64,000 nt of DNA from Oceanobacillus jeddahensis (GCF_000750635.1 NZ_CCDM010000002.1:186001-250000), one strand, 5' to 3'. Numbered from the stretch's first letter, positions 52,891-61,943 are shown. A program made the numbers and translations. The notes: a model not told the origin generated them from the sequence alone.

Positions 52891-54234
52891 TTATTTTTTC
52901 TTACGTAAATTCCTTCTCTCTTCCCGGCTAAGTCCAACAGTTAACTGTTCAAATAAACTATCCCACTGATTCTGGTATGTTTTATAAATGAACGGATATT
53001 TTTTCTTCAACTGCAAAATACCTGCTGCGTAGCTCTCTTTATCATCTTCAAGCTGTTGTCTTATATAGGTGGGTAATTCATTAATGACAGCAATCACTCT
53101 AGCTGCTGCTACTTTTCCAGTATAGAACCATTCGTATGCTTTGTAGTAAATCAGTTGATGGATATTGATCTCACGAGATAACTTATTTATTTCTTTTTGT
53201 AGTCGGGCTTGTTTCTTGGTTTCATTATAAGCTTGTTTAATGTCATTATCATTTTTGTTTGTGACCGTATCAGCTAAGCCGATGTAAATTTCAGCTTCTT
53301 GAAATAGTGCCCCTTTATGAAAATACATATATTGCTCCATTAGTTCATCTTTCAAATTAGTTAAAGTATCTTCGTCAGTGATTTTTTTTAGATGCTTTTT
53401 AAATTTTGATAATACCTTAGATAATGCCGGCCAATTTTCCAGGATAATGATCGTGTCAATCCAATTCAGGTAGAATGCTGTTGTTGTTTTTATATCCTCA
53501 TTTTCTGTCGGTTGGGATTGCTCCATTAAATGGAGAGCTTTATCGGGTTGTTTTGTATGGGCATAAAGATGCGCAAGGGCAGGTCCAAACATGGTTGCCT
53601 GTTCAGGAAACTTTTTCAGTATATATTCATATGTTTCGATAGCTTTGTCGAGATAGCCGTGATCTTGATAAATGTCAGCTTTTAAAGCATAGATAACCTG
53701 CTGCTCCTCGTCGCTGATAGTTAGAGGAATGATTTCTGAAAATACCTTTTCCATTTCGTTGACATCGTTATTTAAACTGGCCAATTTTAATAGTTTGAAC
53801 TTGATTTCACCGCTATCGGGTACAAGTTTGTTTAATTTCTTATAAATTTCAAAGGCTGTTTGGTTATCTCCATTATCCATTGCATTTTTTGCATCGATAA
53901 TTAATTGTTCTGCTTCATCGGGTTGTTTGATTTCATTTGTCTCTGTTCCTGATATATTGTCTTTCTCTGCTTTGGTAGATCCAACTGTGTCGGTTTTCTT
54001 TGTGTTGTGCCCGCTGCTTTTCTTTCCATTTTTACGGGTTTCGTCATACGCGGCTCTTTTCTCAGGATCTTTTAAAACCTCATAAGCTTCCTGTACTTTG
54101 GTATGGCCTTCCGGATCTGTTTCCAATGGATGTTTCTCCAAAGCCTCCAGATATTTTTCTTCGATTCTTGCTTGACCAATATTGGCTGTTGTGCCAAGAA
54201 TCTTATAATAGCTTTCGTTCTTTACTTTATTCAT
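52891..54234 (-). CDS. J-domain/TPR protein with degenerate HPD motif
   Basis: 447 residues. The N-terminus SYYKILGTTANIGQARIEEK, then VQEAYEVLKDPEKRAAYDET is a J domain, but the HPD tripeptide that stimulates DnaK is HPL (KHPLETDPEG). A charged linker (residues ~70-120, KKTDTVGSTKAEKDN) leads to TPR-like helices (YLDKAIETYEYILKKFPEQA, YAHTKQPDKALHLMEQSQP) and a coiled-coil end. It may be a scaffold, not a full Hsp40. It is transcribed away from the Z1 genes. Confidence 0.82.
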   Translation of the reverse strand: MNKVKNESYYKILGTTANIGQARIEEKYLEALEKHPLETDPEGHTKVQEAYEVLKDPEKRAAYDETRKNGKKSSGHNTKKTDTVGSTKAEKDNISGTETNEIKQPDEAEQLIIDAKNAMDNGDNQTAFEIYKKLNKLVPDSGEIKFKLLKLASLNNDVNEMEKVFSEIIPLTISDEEQQVIYALKADIYQDHGYLDKAIETYEYILKKFPEQATMFGPALAHLYAHTKQPDKALHLMEQSQPTENEDIKTTTAFYLNWIDTIIILENWPALSKVLSKFKKHLKKITDEDTLTNLKDELMEQYMYFHKGALFQEAEIYIGLADTVTNKNDNDIKQAYNETKKQARLQKEINKLSREINIHQLIYYKAYEWFYTGKVAAARVIAVINELPTYIRQQLEDDKESYAAGILQLKKKYPFIYKTYQNQWDSLFEQLTVGLSREERRNLRKKK

Positions 54235-54311
54235 ATTGATAACTCCTCATTATTTACGGTCAAAAAGGATAAAGTTTATTCCTGTATCCTTATCGATATA
54301 GACTTACAAAA

Positions 54312-54342
54312 TCCTTCTATGTGTAATAGAAGGAGCTTTTTA
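54312..54342 (+). terminator. Orphan hairpin with T tail
   Basis: TCCTTCTAT and ATAGAAGGA, then CTTTTTAT, with no plus-strand gene before it. The rest of 54235-54540 holds no recognisable gene. Confidence 0.5.
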
Positions 54343-54540
54343 TGTTAGTTATTTTATTTTAATAGGGAAAAAGATTCTATTTTTAACCATCCTCATGGCT
54401 TGAAAGATCAATCATTATAATAGAAATCTGCTTGTATGTCCGCTTTTCATTGTAGCTTTTCTTTTCGAATCTCGCAAGAACATGGCAGAAATAAGACGGC
54501 AGGAGTAAATAGGAAAAGTGATCATATACGAATGAGAACT

Positions 54541-54827
54541 TTTAGAGGATGTTCAAAAAGTCCAATAAAAATGACGCGGCGAATTTCTGCGTTGACTAGC
54601 AAATTCCAATGGGGTCTGGGACTGCGATTACTCGTCCCATCGAAGACCTTTTGCGATTACTCGCCCCACCAAAACCGTTACTCACGTATCATAAGGCATA
54701 CGCTCCGTTTGGAATTTGCTAGTCGCCTTGAACTTCCGACGCACAGGACGTGCTAGTGTCGGTGTTGCGACAGGACGTCGCGTTCTTAACCGACTTGGTC
54801 CTATTTATCGGACTTTTTGAACACGCA
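54541..54827 (-). repeat. Palindromic repeat with GTTCAAAAAGT ends (long copy)
   Basis: GTTCAAAAAGT (54551-54561) and ACTTTTTGAAC (54812-54822). Read on the minus strand it matches the 40.5 kb copy from TGCGTG to ATCCTCTAA, but has ~95 extra internal bases including two GGGxCGAGTAATCGCA units and a GACGTCCTGTCGC segment also found at 14.3 kb. Confidence 0.8.
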
Positions 54828-54923
54828 CTTTTAGATAAGAAGGATCTTTTGCCGCAGTAAATTGAGTATACTATCTAAAAATGATATATTTAGATACATC
54901 TTGTGAAGAAATAAAAAAAGCTG

Positions 54924-54950
54924 AAAGTGGCGGTCTAGGTCACTTTTTTG
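54924..54950 (+). terminator. Possible terminator before the Z1 gene
   Basis: AAAGTG and CACTTT, loop of 11, seven-base T run, 28 bases before the start codon. Its place suggests either insulation or attenuation. Confidence 0.5.
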
Positions 54951-54977
54951 CTTGATATAGAAGGTAAGGAAATACAT

Positions 54978-57176
54978 ATGCAAACTGTCGATTTAAAAGA
55001 ATTAAAAATGGATGGAGCTTTCTTTTCCCCATTACTTAACAAAAATAATTATAAACAAGAAGAAATAAATGTCATGCAGAATACAGTGTCAAAACTAATA
55101 GAAACTTCGACGACATCCAAAAAGCCTGGAATGCTTTTAGGACATATCCAGTCAGGAAAAACACGCTCTTTTCTTGGTTCGATGGGACTAGGATTTGATA
55201 ATGGTTTTGACATGGTGATTATCCTGACTAAAAATTCAAACGCCCTTGTCAAACAGACTTTTGAAAGGGTAGAGAGTGAATTTGCGGAGTGTATTGAAGG
55301 GGATCATCTGGCAGTTTACGACATTATGAAAATGCCGATAAAGCTGCGTAAATTTGAATTGAAGAAAAAGCTTGTGGTTGTTTTAAAAAAAGAAAAGAAA
55401 AATATGCAGCGTTTAGAGAACCTGTTGTTTGAAATGTATCCCGATCTGGCTGTACGGAAAATCTTATTTATTGATGATGAGGCAGATTTTGCTTCTGTGG
55501 CATATGAAAATAATAAAAATATAATAGATCTCAAAGTGATTGCCGGGCAAATTGATCAGATTCGAGCCCGATTAGATGATGCGGCTTATCTGCAGGTGAC
55601 AGCGACACCATATTCCTTATATCTCCAGCCGGATGATATGACTGTTCATGAGCATAAAGCATTTCAGCCGAAGCGTCCGGCTTTTACAGAATTGGTGCCG
55701 GTGCATGATAAATATGTTGGCGGGGAAATGTATTTTGAAAGATCGAAAGAGGACAAACACATGGCAAGCTGTCTCTACCATGAAATTCAAGAGGAAGAGC
55801 TTGAAATTTTAAGGAAAAGTGATAAACGTAAGGTGAAAGTCAACCATCTGCTTACAGGAGAACGTTATGAAGGGATTCGCAGCGCATTGATTCATTTTAT
55901 TGTCGGCAGTAAAATACGTAATATTCAACAGCAAAAAGAGGGGGAGCGGCCTGGAAAATATGCTTTCATCATGCACACGATCACCACGAAGGCTGCACAT
56001 CAGTGGCAGGAAGAGGTTATGCTGCGGATGGAGGAACAGCTGCGCAAAGCAATGGAGAAAGAAGACCCTATCTTTGATCAGTTAATTCGTACGGCGTACC
56101 AGGATTTTGCGCGCTCAAAAAGGAAGGATACGTATTTTCCTGCGTTTGATGAAGTGCTTTCTAACGTCCGTGATGCTTTGATAGAGGAGGAGCTGTTGAT
56201 TGAAATTGTGAATTCAGAGCAGGATGTTGATAATCTATTGGACAAATCAGGAGAACTGAAATTACGGACACCGCTTAATTTCTTTATAGGCGGACAGATT
56301 CTCGACCGTGGAATCACGATTAAAAATTTAATTGGCTTTTACTATGGAAGGAATCCGCAAAAATTCCAGCAGGACACGGTTTTGCAGCATTCCAGAATGT
56401 ACGGTGCTCGTCCGCTGGCTGATATTGCAGTTACCCGTTTTTATACAACCAGACGAATCTATGATGTGATGGAGCAGATGCATGAATTTGATACCGAATT
56501 GCGCCGGGCTTTTGAATCTGGGGCAAACAGCGGCGAAGTGACTTTTATTCAAAAGGATACTGATAATACGATCTTACCATGCAATCCGAATAAAATTTTA
56601 CTATCAAGCGTACACATGTTAAAGCCGGGAAAACGGATGCTGCCATCTGGTTTTCAAACGATTGCGAAAAGCTATCTGGAACGGGAAATGAAAAAGATAG
56701 ATAAGCATGTAGAAACAATGAAGCAGACAGCAAAAGCAGTACACCCTAAAGATGACCGTTGTTTTCTGGTTAAAAAGGAGAAAGTCCAAGCGCTGCTGGC
56801 GATGATTTATCAAACCTATTCGTTTAAAGAGGGCTATGAGTGGGATTTAGAAACATATGGTGCTGTGATAAATTATTTATCAGAGGAAACGGATACGAAT
56901 CGAAAAGGGCTGGTCTGGATTGTTTTGCGTCAGAATCGTAATATGGCACGTATTCGGAAAAGCACAGGAAAGTTTGAAGATGCTCCAGATACGAAGCAGG
57001 ATGAATTGAAAATAGCACGAAATTTAGCGCGGATTGTGCCATCATTAATCCTGACAAGGCAAAATGGAGTGGAAGAACAGGGCTGGCGCGGTGGAGCTTT
57101 TTACTGGCCGGTGCTGGTTATGCCTGAAGAGACGAAAACAACGGTGTTTGCCGGGAAAGGGATTAAGGAGAGGTGA
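54978..57176 (+). CDS. Z1-domain ATPase (conflict/restriction-associated)
   Basis: 732 residues from ATG 54978 (AAGGTAAGGAA upstream). A helicase-like P-loop LLGHIQSGKTRSFLGSMG (near residue 55), DEAD-like box ILFIDDEADFASVAY, motif III-like LQVTATPYSLYL, then GGQILDRGITIKNLIGFYYG and the arginine-finger block QHSRMYGARPLADIAVTRFY are the Z1 family hallmarks. Z1 proteins occur near restriction-like and phage-defence genes; none of the usual partners (methylase, Vsr or PD-(D/E)XK nuclease) is adjacent. It overlaps the ribosome site of a TPR gene, so the pair may be the functional unit. Confidence 0.85.
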   Translation: MQTVDLKELKMDGAFFSPLLNKNNYKQEEINVMQNTVSKLIETSTTSKKPGMLLGHIQSGKTRSFLGSMGLGFDNGFDMVIILTKNSNALVKQTFERVESEFAECIEGDHLAVYDIMKMPIKLRKFELKKKLVVVLKKEKKNMQRLENLLFEMYPDLAVRKILFIDDEADFASVAYENNKNIIDLKVIAGQIDQIRARLDDAAYLQVTATPYSLYLQPDDMTVHEHKAFQPKRPAFTELVPVHDKYVGGEMYFERSKEDKHMASCLYHEIQEEELEILRKSDKRKVKVNHLLTGERYEGIRSALIHFIVGSKIRNIQQQKEGERPGKYAFIMHTITTKAAHQWQEEVMLRMEEQLRKAMEKEDPIFDQLIRTAYQDFARSKRKDTYFPAFDEVLSNVRDALIEEELLIEIVNSEQDVDNLLDKSGELKLRTPLNFFIGGQILDRGITIKNLIGFYYGRNPQKFQQDTVLQHSRMYGARPLADIAVTRFYTTRRIYDVMEQMHEFDTELRRAFESGANSGEVTFIQKDTDNTILPCNPNKILLSSVHMLKPGKRMLPSGFQTIAKSYLEREMKKIDKHVETMKQTAKAVHPKDDRCFLVKKEKVQALLAMIYQTYSFKEGYEWDLETYGAVINYLSEETDTNRKGLVWIVLRQNRNMARIRKSTGKFEDAPDTKQDELKIARNLARIVPSLILTRQNGVEEQGWRGGAFYWPVLVMPEETKTTVFAGKGIKER

Positions 57177-57181
57177 TGCAG

Positions 57182-57697
57182 ATGAATGAGCATATTCAAA
57201 AAAGTGCACAGGTAAACCAGGAACTGCAGAAAGCTATTGAATTAAGAGAAAAAGGAGAGCTGAATGAATCTAAAAATATTATATTAAGGTTAGTTGAAGA
57301 TCATCCCAACAATGCTTTTCTTAATTATCAATGCGCCTGGAGCCATGATGTTTTAGGAGAAGAAAGAAAAGCCGTGCCGTATTATGAAAAAGCAATTCAG
57401 TTAGGCTTGGAAAAAGAGAATTTAGAAGATGCTTTATTAGGGCTTGGAAGCACTTATCGAACATTAGGAGAATATGAAAAATCAAAAGAAACATTTTTGA
57501 AAGGATTGGAATCATTTCCTAATAATAGAGCGATTCAAGTATTTTACGCAATGACGCTTTACAATGTAAAAGAGCATCACCAAGCAATGGAGCTGTTATT
57601 AAAGAATATTGCAGAAACGACAGGCGATGAAGATATTAAAAAATTTGGCAGAGCAATCGGTTTTTATGCAGATAAATTGGATACAGTTTGGGAATAA
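57182..57697 (+). CDS. TPR protein coupled to the Z1 gene
   Basis: 171 residues from ATG 57182 (AAGGAGAGG 8 bases upstream, inside the Z1 end). Three to four TPR helices pairs: ELREKGELNESKNIILRLVE, CAWSHDVLGEERKAVPYYEK, LLGLGSTYRTLGEYEKSKET, FYAMTLYNVKEHHQAMELLL. It ends in a short helix (IGFYADKLDTVWE). Such proteins are protein-binding adaptors. Tight coupling to the Z1 ATPase suggests partnership; inferred. Similar TPR proteins are also common singletons in Bacilli. Confidence 0.82.
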   Translation: MNEHIQKSAQVNQELQKAIELREKGELNESKNIILRLVEDHPNNAFLNYQCAWSHDVLGEERKAVPYYEKAIQLGLEKENLEDALLGLGSTYRTLGEYEKSKETFLKGLESFPNNRAIQVFYAMTLYNVKEHHQAMELLLKNIAETTGDEDIKKFGRAIGFYADKLDTVWE

Positions 57698-57718
57698 CTT
57701 TATTTATGAAAAAGAACA

Positions 57719-57763
57719 GGCTGCTGCATAATCAGTTCAGTTATCTGATCATGCAACAGCCAT
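57719..57763. terminator. Bidirectional terminator
   Basis: GGCTGCTGCAT and ATGCAACAGCC with inner ATCAG/CTGAT, between convergent genes. Confidence 0.7.
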
Positions 57764-57768
57764 TCTTT

Positions 57769-58569
57769 CTAATAACAATCCCAATTAAAAAGCACTTTAC
57801 TAAAATTTCTATTCTTCAAATCCTCTTCGGAGATAAAGAAATTTCCAACACCGGAATCTCCCCAAACAATCTTATCGCCATTACTATCTATCTGCAGCAG
57901 TAAAATATCTGTATCTTGATGATCTCCATAGGCACGCGGATCTTCCTGTGTAAAGAAAGGATAGCCGCCAAGTTTATGCCCAGTCCCGCTAAAACACTGG
58001 AAAAATGCTTCTGTCAGATTTTCATCATCATTTATTTTATCAATTATATCTGCGTAAATTTCATCACTGCGATAATCGCTTTCCGTAAGAGCTTCCAGAT
58101 CTGTTTTAAAAGATAAACCCATCTCTTGCTCAACAGGGAAAAATAGCTCATCATCTGGCAGTGTTACAAAAGAAAAGTCTTGTATTAATTGAGACACATC
58201 TTGAATTATTTTTTCATGGAAGATCACACGAAAGCCAGATTGATTTTTCCTATCATCAAAATCCATTCCCAACACATCATCATTGCCATCAATATAAAAT
58301 TGCAAAATCCCTTTATGAGGGAAATGCGGTAAATGAACAGGAACTTCTTCAAAATTAATTTGTGCTAATAGCTTTAAAGGAGCCCCCTCTTCATTTTTAG
58401 GATATTCCTTAGAAGCAGGAAAGTATGGATCACCTGCAAACTTGCTTTCAAATAAAGATGTTTCCCGCTCTGTAGTAGAAACCTTTACAACCGGCATCAG
58501 CGTATCTTGAACGATAGAACGGTATTGCTCAAATGCTTCTGGTAATTGTAATGATGTTTTGTCTGGCAT
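57769..58569 (-). CDS. YwqG-like DUF1963 protein
   Basis: 266 residues from ATG 58569 (AGGAGG upstream). SLFESKFAGDPYFPASKEYP, PLKLLAQINFEEVPVHLPHF, GILQFYIDGNDDVLGMDFDD, GGYPFFTQEDPRAYGDHQDT and LLLQIDSNGDKIVWGDSGVG followed by NFFISEEDLKNRNF are the blocks of DUF1963, as in B. subtilis YwqG. Function unknown; found in cytosolic stress or toxin-linked settings. Confidence 0.88.
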   Translation of the reverse strand: MPDKTSLQLPEAFEQYRSIVQDTLMPVVKVSTTERETSLFESKFAGDPYFPASKEYPKNEEGAPLKLLAQINFEEVPVHLPHFPHKGILQFYIDGNDDVLGMDFDDRKNQSGFRVIFHEKIIQDVSQLIQDFSFVTLPDDELFFPVEQEMGLSFKTDLEALTESDYRSDEIYADIIDKINDDENLTEAFFQCFSGTGHKLGGYPFFTQEDPRAYGDHQDTDILLLQIDSNGDKIVWGDSGVGNFFISEEDLKNRNFSKVLFNWDCY

Positions 58570-58728
58570 AAGAAACCTCCTGAAATTCAGTTTATTCTGT
58601 ATAATGTTTACTATAGCAAATAAAAAGAAGCAGGGAAAACGAGAAAGTAAGTAATTTACAACAGTCAGGGGCATGCTGTTTCATGAGTTTGAGGATGACT
58701 AAAGTTATACAATCTTGGGGGGATTCCA

Positions 58729-59442
58729 TTGGACAGAATTGAATACATTAGACACAAAGAAAAAGAATACCATGATGCTTGTTATGATAATTATAAGCTG
58801 TTTGAGAAAGGATCATGGCTGTACAGGCCTGTTAAAACAGTAATGGAGCAATTGCCGTATTTTAAAGAAAAAACGAATATTCGTGTACTGGATATAGGTT
58901 CGGGGGTTGGGCGGAACAGTATTCCAATAGCCAAAGAAATAAAAGGCAGTGGAGAGGTTGTCTGCGTTGATTTGTTGTCCTCCGCAACGGAAAAATTAAA
59001 TCAATACCGTAAAGAATATGATGTGGAAGAAGTCATAAAGCTGGAAACTGTGGATATAGAGGATTATCCAATCGAAAAAGAGGGATTTGATTTTATTATC
59101 GCAGTATCAGCCTTAGAACATGTTGCTTCTGAAACTGTTTTTGACAAAGTAATAAAGAATATGGCAAAGGGAACCAGAAAGAATGGAATCAACTGCATTA
59201 TTGTTAATTCAGAGGTAGAAGAAATAGATATTGCAGAAAATAAAAAATTAGATGTCATGATGGAAGTGAATATGAAAACAGATGAAATGCTTTATAAATT
59301 AAACAGGCTGTATGAAGGCTGGGAAGTACGGAAGCAGCTGGTGAAGCCGTTGAAGTATACAATTACACGTGATGAAACGGATGTGTTATTGCAAACAAAT
59401 GCGATTACATATGTGGTTAGAAAATGCGATGATTTTTGGTAG
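58729..59442 (+). CDS. SAM-dependent methyltransferase
   Basis: 237 residues, TTG start 6 bases after GGGGGGA. Motif I VLDIGSGVGRNSIPIAKEI near residue 53, CVDLLSSATEKLNQY, VDIEDYPIEKEGFDFIIAVS and SALEHVASETVFDKVIKNMA show a class I enzyme of the TehB-like kind. The C-terminus (YEGWEVRKQLVKPLKYTITR) is strand-rich. Substrate unknown. Confidence 0.83.
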   Translation: MDRIEYIRHKEKEYHDACYDNYKLFEKGSWLYRPVKTVMEQLPYFKEKTNIRVLDIGSGVGRNSIPIAKEIKGSGEVVCVDLLSSATEKLNQYRKEYDVEEVIKLETVDIEDYPIEKEGFDFIIAVSALEHVASETVFDKVIKNMAKGTRKNGINCIIVNSEVEEIDIAENKKLDVMMEVNMKTDEMLYKLNRLYEGWEVRKQLVKPLKYTITRDETDVLLQTNAITYVVRKCDDFW

Positions 59443-59484
59443 ATTCCTGCTTTAACAGAAGGAGATTTCCGGGAATGGCTGGTG

Positions 59485-60150
59485 TTATTCAAACCGCACA
59501 TTCTCAGAAATCTCCTCCACCTTATCCCATTGTAAAATTCGTATGTCATTCTCCTCCCGCTCTACAATCCCCTGGTTTATCCATTGTTTTAAAATGCGAT
59601 TGACATGTCTTTTCGTGGTTCCAATTAAAGCAGCTGTTTCTTCAATATTATTTGTTGAAATATATGATGCCTTAGAATCTGAATCAGAAGCAGTCGTGCA
59701 CAAAAAAGCAGCTAAGCGGACATTAGCAGGGGACAGTGCGTTAACTCTGGATGAAATGGTGCATGTCCGAAGTTTATATGCCAGCTCTTTTAATAATATC
59801 TGCATAAAGGCTGCATCATAATGTAACTCTTTTTCATATAACCTTTTGGGAATAAAGACAAAAGTACATGGTTCCGCAGCGATACAATTCGATTCAATCA
59901 GGCATCCTTCCAGCATTTCAATATCCCCCATGATGGCAGGAGTCTGGCAATAACGAAGCAACAGTTCCTTGCCGGTGATTTCTTGAGTAGAAACAAAGTA
60001 TTTTCCACTTATTAAAAAATAAAATCCGTCGATTTCTTCTCCAGCCGTTAATATGTATTCTCGGGATTGATATGTGCGAATGCTGATTTCCTTTTCCAAT
60101 TTATTTGGAATGGAATAATTGTAAATAGCAGCGAATTGGTTTAGTTTCAT
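59485..60150 (-). CDS. Crp/Fnr-family regulator
   Basis: 221 residues from ATG 60150 (AAGGAGG upstream). cNMP-binding-like beta barrel: QSREYILTAGEEIDGFYFLI, LRYCQTPAIMGDIEMLEGCL; long helix LLKELAYKLRTCTISSRVNA; winged HTH TNNIEETAALIGTTKRHVNR followed by ILKQWINQGIVEREEND. Resembles YeiL-type members without the Fnr cysteine cluster. Divergent from a Cof phosphatase gene. Confidence 0.9.
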   Translation of the reverse strand: MKLNQFAAIYNYSIPNKLEKEISIRTYQSREYILTAGEEIDGFYFLISGKYFVSTQEITGKELLLRYCQTPAIMGDIEMLEGCLIESNCIAAEPCTFVFIPKRLYEKELHYDAAFMQILLKELAYKLRTCTISSRVNALSPANVRLAAFLCTTASDSDSKASYISTNNIEETAALIGTTKRHVNRILKQWINQGIVEREENDIRILQWDKVEEISENVRFE

Positions 60151-60165
60151 GTTATTTCCTCCTTG

Positions 60166-60177
60166 GGACATTTGTCC
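60166..60177. promoter_or_regulatory. Small palindrome between Crp and Cof genes
   Basis: GGACATTTGTCC in the 74-base divergent region, adjoining the crp-like ribosome site. Could be an operator; weak. Confidence 0.3.
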
Positions 60178-60224
60178 TTTCGTATTTTTTTATCCATAGT
60201 ATACTTGAAAAAGAGGTGATTCAC

Positions 60225-60977
60225 ATGAATTTTGTTTTTGATATAGATGGCACAATTTGTTTTGATGGAAAAACAATTGATTCATCCATTGTACAAGTGT
60301 TGGAAGAGATAAAAGAAGCAGGACATCAAGTAATTTTTGCGTCCGCAAGACCAATTCGCGATTTATTGCCGGTCTTGCCGGAGTCTCTTCAACAAGAGAA
60401 ATTAGTTGGAGGGAACGGGGCATATACTTCAAAAAATGGAAAGATTGATGTCATCCATTTTCAAGATAGTTTGCTTACACAGCTCATAAAACTGGTGGAG
60501 GAAACCCAAGTTACGTATTTGGCAGATAGTGATTGGGATTATGCGTTTACAGGGGAAATGATACATCCGATTTATAAGAATATTAATCAAACGTCAGCAC
60601 AAAATCGCAACCTGCGAAGTCTACATAAGCTATGTAAGCTTGTTCTGTTTCACCCTCCACAGCGTGTAATAGATGAGCTTTCCACCCTGCCTGTAAATAT
60701 AACCTGTTACAAAGGGGAAAATGCAATCGACATCAGTCCGATCGGGATCAATAAAGTAAGAGGGCTGCATCGTTTACAGGTACAGGAATTTATTGCTTTT
60801 GGTAATGACAGTAATGATCAATGCCTGTTTGAAAATGCCTTGCACAGCGTTTGTGTCGGTGAACATGAAGTGGAACAATATGCATCTGTATCGGTGGAGA
60901 AGGAAAATGTTGCAACGATGATAAGCAGTGTATTGCGAAAATATGAAAATCAGGAAATACAAGGAGTATATGTTTAA
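60225..60977 (+). CDS. HAD-superfamily phosphatase, Cof type (IIB)
   Basis: 250 residues from ATG 60225 (AGAGGTG upstream). MNFVFDIDGTICFDGKTIDS holds the DxDGT motif, FASARPIRDLLPVLP motif II, and INKVRGLHRLQVQEFIAFGN followed by DSNDQCLFENA motifs III-IV; a type IIB cap lies between. Likely dephosphorylates sugar or cofactor phosphates. Confidence 0.92.
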   Translation: MNFVFDIDGTICFDGKTIDSSIVQVLEEIKEAGHQVIFASARPIRDLLPVLPESLQQEKLVGGNGAYTSKNGKIDVIHFQDSLLTQLIKLVEETQVTYLADSDWDYAFTGEMIHPIYKNINQTSAQNRNLRSLHKLCKLVLFHPPQRVIDELSTLPVNITCYKGENAIDISPIGINKVRGLHRLQVQEFIAFGNDSNDQCLFENALHSVCVGEHEVEQYASVSVEKENVATMISSVLRKYENQEIQGVYV

Positions 60978-61081
60978 GTCTCTACGATAAAAGAAGAGAT
61001 AATTTGAACAAAGAGGTTATCTCGCCATTTCCTGCGCTATAATTAGAAATTATTATACCAGATTGAAAAGGGGGTGAATCC

Positions 61082-61576
61082 GTGCAAAATAATAAGTTCA
61101 CTAATTTTCTAATCATTGCAAAACAGCTTAATCAGAGAAACATTACGCCTTTATTAATGGGTTCAGTCGGTTTAGAAGTAGTTACAGGGAAGAATTGGAA
61201 TGCACAGGACCTGGATATTCATGTTCCCGGTGATAAAAGAGGATGGGAGGTCCCGCCTGAACAAGCTGTTTTTGATTGGGAGGAAATTATAAATAGTATG
61301 TTATCTCTGGGATACAGCCTTGTCGATCTGCATGAGCATGAATTTGAAAAGGATGGCCTGGCTGTTGGATTTGGCATTATGGATACGTTACCAGCCTTTG
61401 CTGGGATACCTTTAGAGGATTTAGAACTTCATCGGCAGGGAGATGTAAAGTATTATTTGTTAAAATCTGACCAATATTTGAAAGTGTACGAGGCTTCTTC
61501 TAAAGACAGCTACCGTGCGGATAAAAATAATCATAAAGATATGGATAAGATAAAATATTTGCGGAACTTGATTTAA
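61082..61576 (+). CDS. Predicted minimal nucleotidyltransferase-fold protein
   Basis: 164 residues, GTG start after AGGGGGTGAATCC. LMGSVGLEVVTGKNWNAQDL then DIHVPGD gives a GS-x-G ... D-x-D/H pattern like a small nucleotidyltransferase domain; the rest (QAVFDWEEIINSMLSLGYSL, YYLLKSDQYLKVYEASSKDS) has no known motif. Some homologues are misnamed phosphoribosylanthranilate isomerase. Function unknown. Confidence 0.6.
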   Translation: MQNNKFTNFLIIAKQLNQRNITPLLMGSVGLEVVTGKNWNAQDLDIHVPGDKRGWEVPPEQAVFDWEEIINSMLSLGYSLVDLHEHEFEKDGLAVGFGIMDTLPAFAGIPLEDLELHRQGDVKYYLLKSDQYLKVYEASSKDSYRADKNNHKDMDKIKYLRNLI

Positions 61577-61756
61577 GCTGATTCTGTTAATAAACGTATG
61601 TATGTTTAGAATAGCTGGAAATAATCAAAATTCAAAAGGAAGGGCTATCTATGCATTCATTTTATGGATAGACTTCCTGAGAATGGAATGTGAATAAGCT
61701 GAGGAAAAGTTATCGGATATTTAACGAAATAGTGCGACTATTGATTGGCTGTATGC

Positions 61757-61762
61757 TATAAT
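61757..61762 (+). promoter_or_regulatory. Extended -10 of the toxin mRNA
   Basis: TGCTATAAT, an extended -10 element, with no good -35 box; start of transcription expected near 61769. Confidence 0.5.
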
Positions 61763-61795
61763 AATAGAATCAATAGACGAACATGCATATGAGGG

Positions 61796-61833
61796 GCAGC
61801 GCACTGAACTTCTTTTAAGAAGGGAGGTGCTGC
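61796..61833 (+). promoter_or_regulatory. Hairpin hiding the toxin ribosome site
   Basis: GCAGC-GCAC (61796-61804) can pair with GTGC-TGC (61827-61833), with an inner CTTCTT/AAGAAG helix (61809-61814 with 61817-61822). The Shine-Dalgarno AAGGGAGG lies inside. Translation may therefore be kept low, as in known type I toxin mRNAs. Confidence 0.5.
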
Positions 61834-61835
61834 TT

Positions 61836-61943
61836 ATGGATTTAACAAATGTGATAACGATAGTCATTTCTATTATGACATTAACGGTGTCCTTCGGGAT
61901 GCTGATTGCATTTATCATGTCCGATAAGCATAATAAAAAATAA
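61836..61943 (+). CDS. Probable type I toxin (holin-like membrane peptide)
   Basis: 35 residues: a hydrophobic helix MDLTNVITIVISIMTLTVSF continuing GMLIAFIM and the basic tail SDKHNKK. This is the form of the TxpA/BsrG-like and 'putative holin-like toxin' peptides of Firmicutes. AAGGGAGGTG lies 8 bases upstream, inside a hairpin. The stop codon runs straight into a two-terminator region (61937-62057), from which a converging antisense RNA could arise. No antisense promoter is certain, so the antitoxin is unproven. Confidence 0.62.
   Translation: MDLTNVITIVISIMTLTVSFGMLIAFIMSDKHNKK

Noticed and set aside
54436..54756. 106-residue frame on the plus strand
   Set aside because: It lies mostly inside the palindromic repeat, has no good ribosome site and its product looks like random translation of repeat DNA.
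60166..60177. Canonical Crp/Fnr site for the divergent regulator
   Set aside because: GGACATTTGTCC does not match TGTGA-N6-TCACA or TTGAT-N4-ATCAA; kept only as a weak palindrome.
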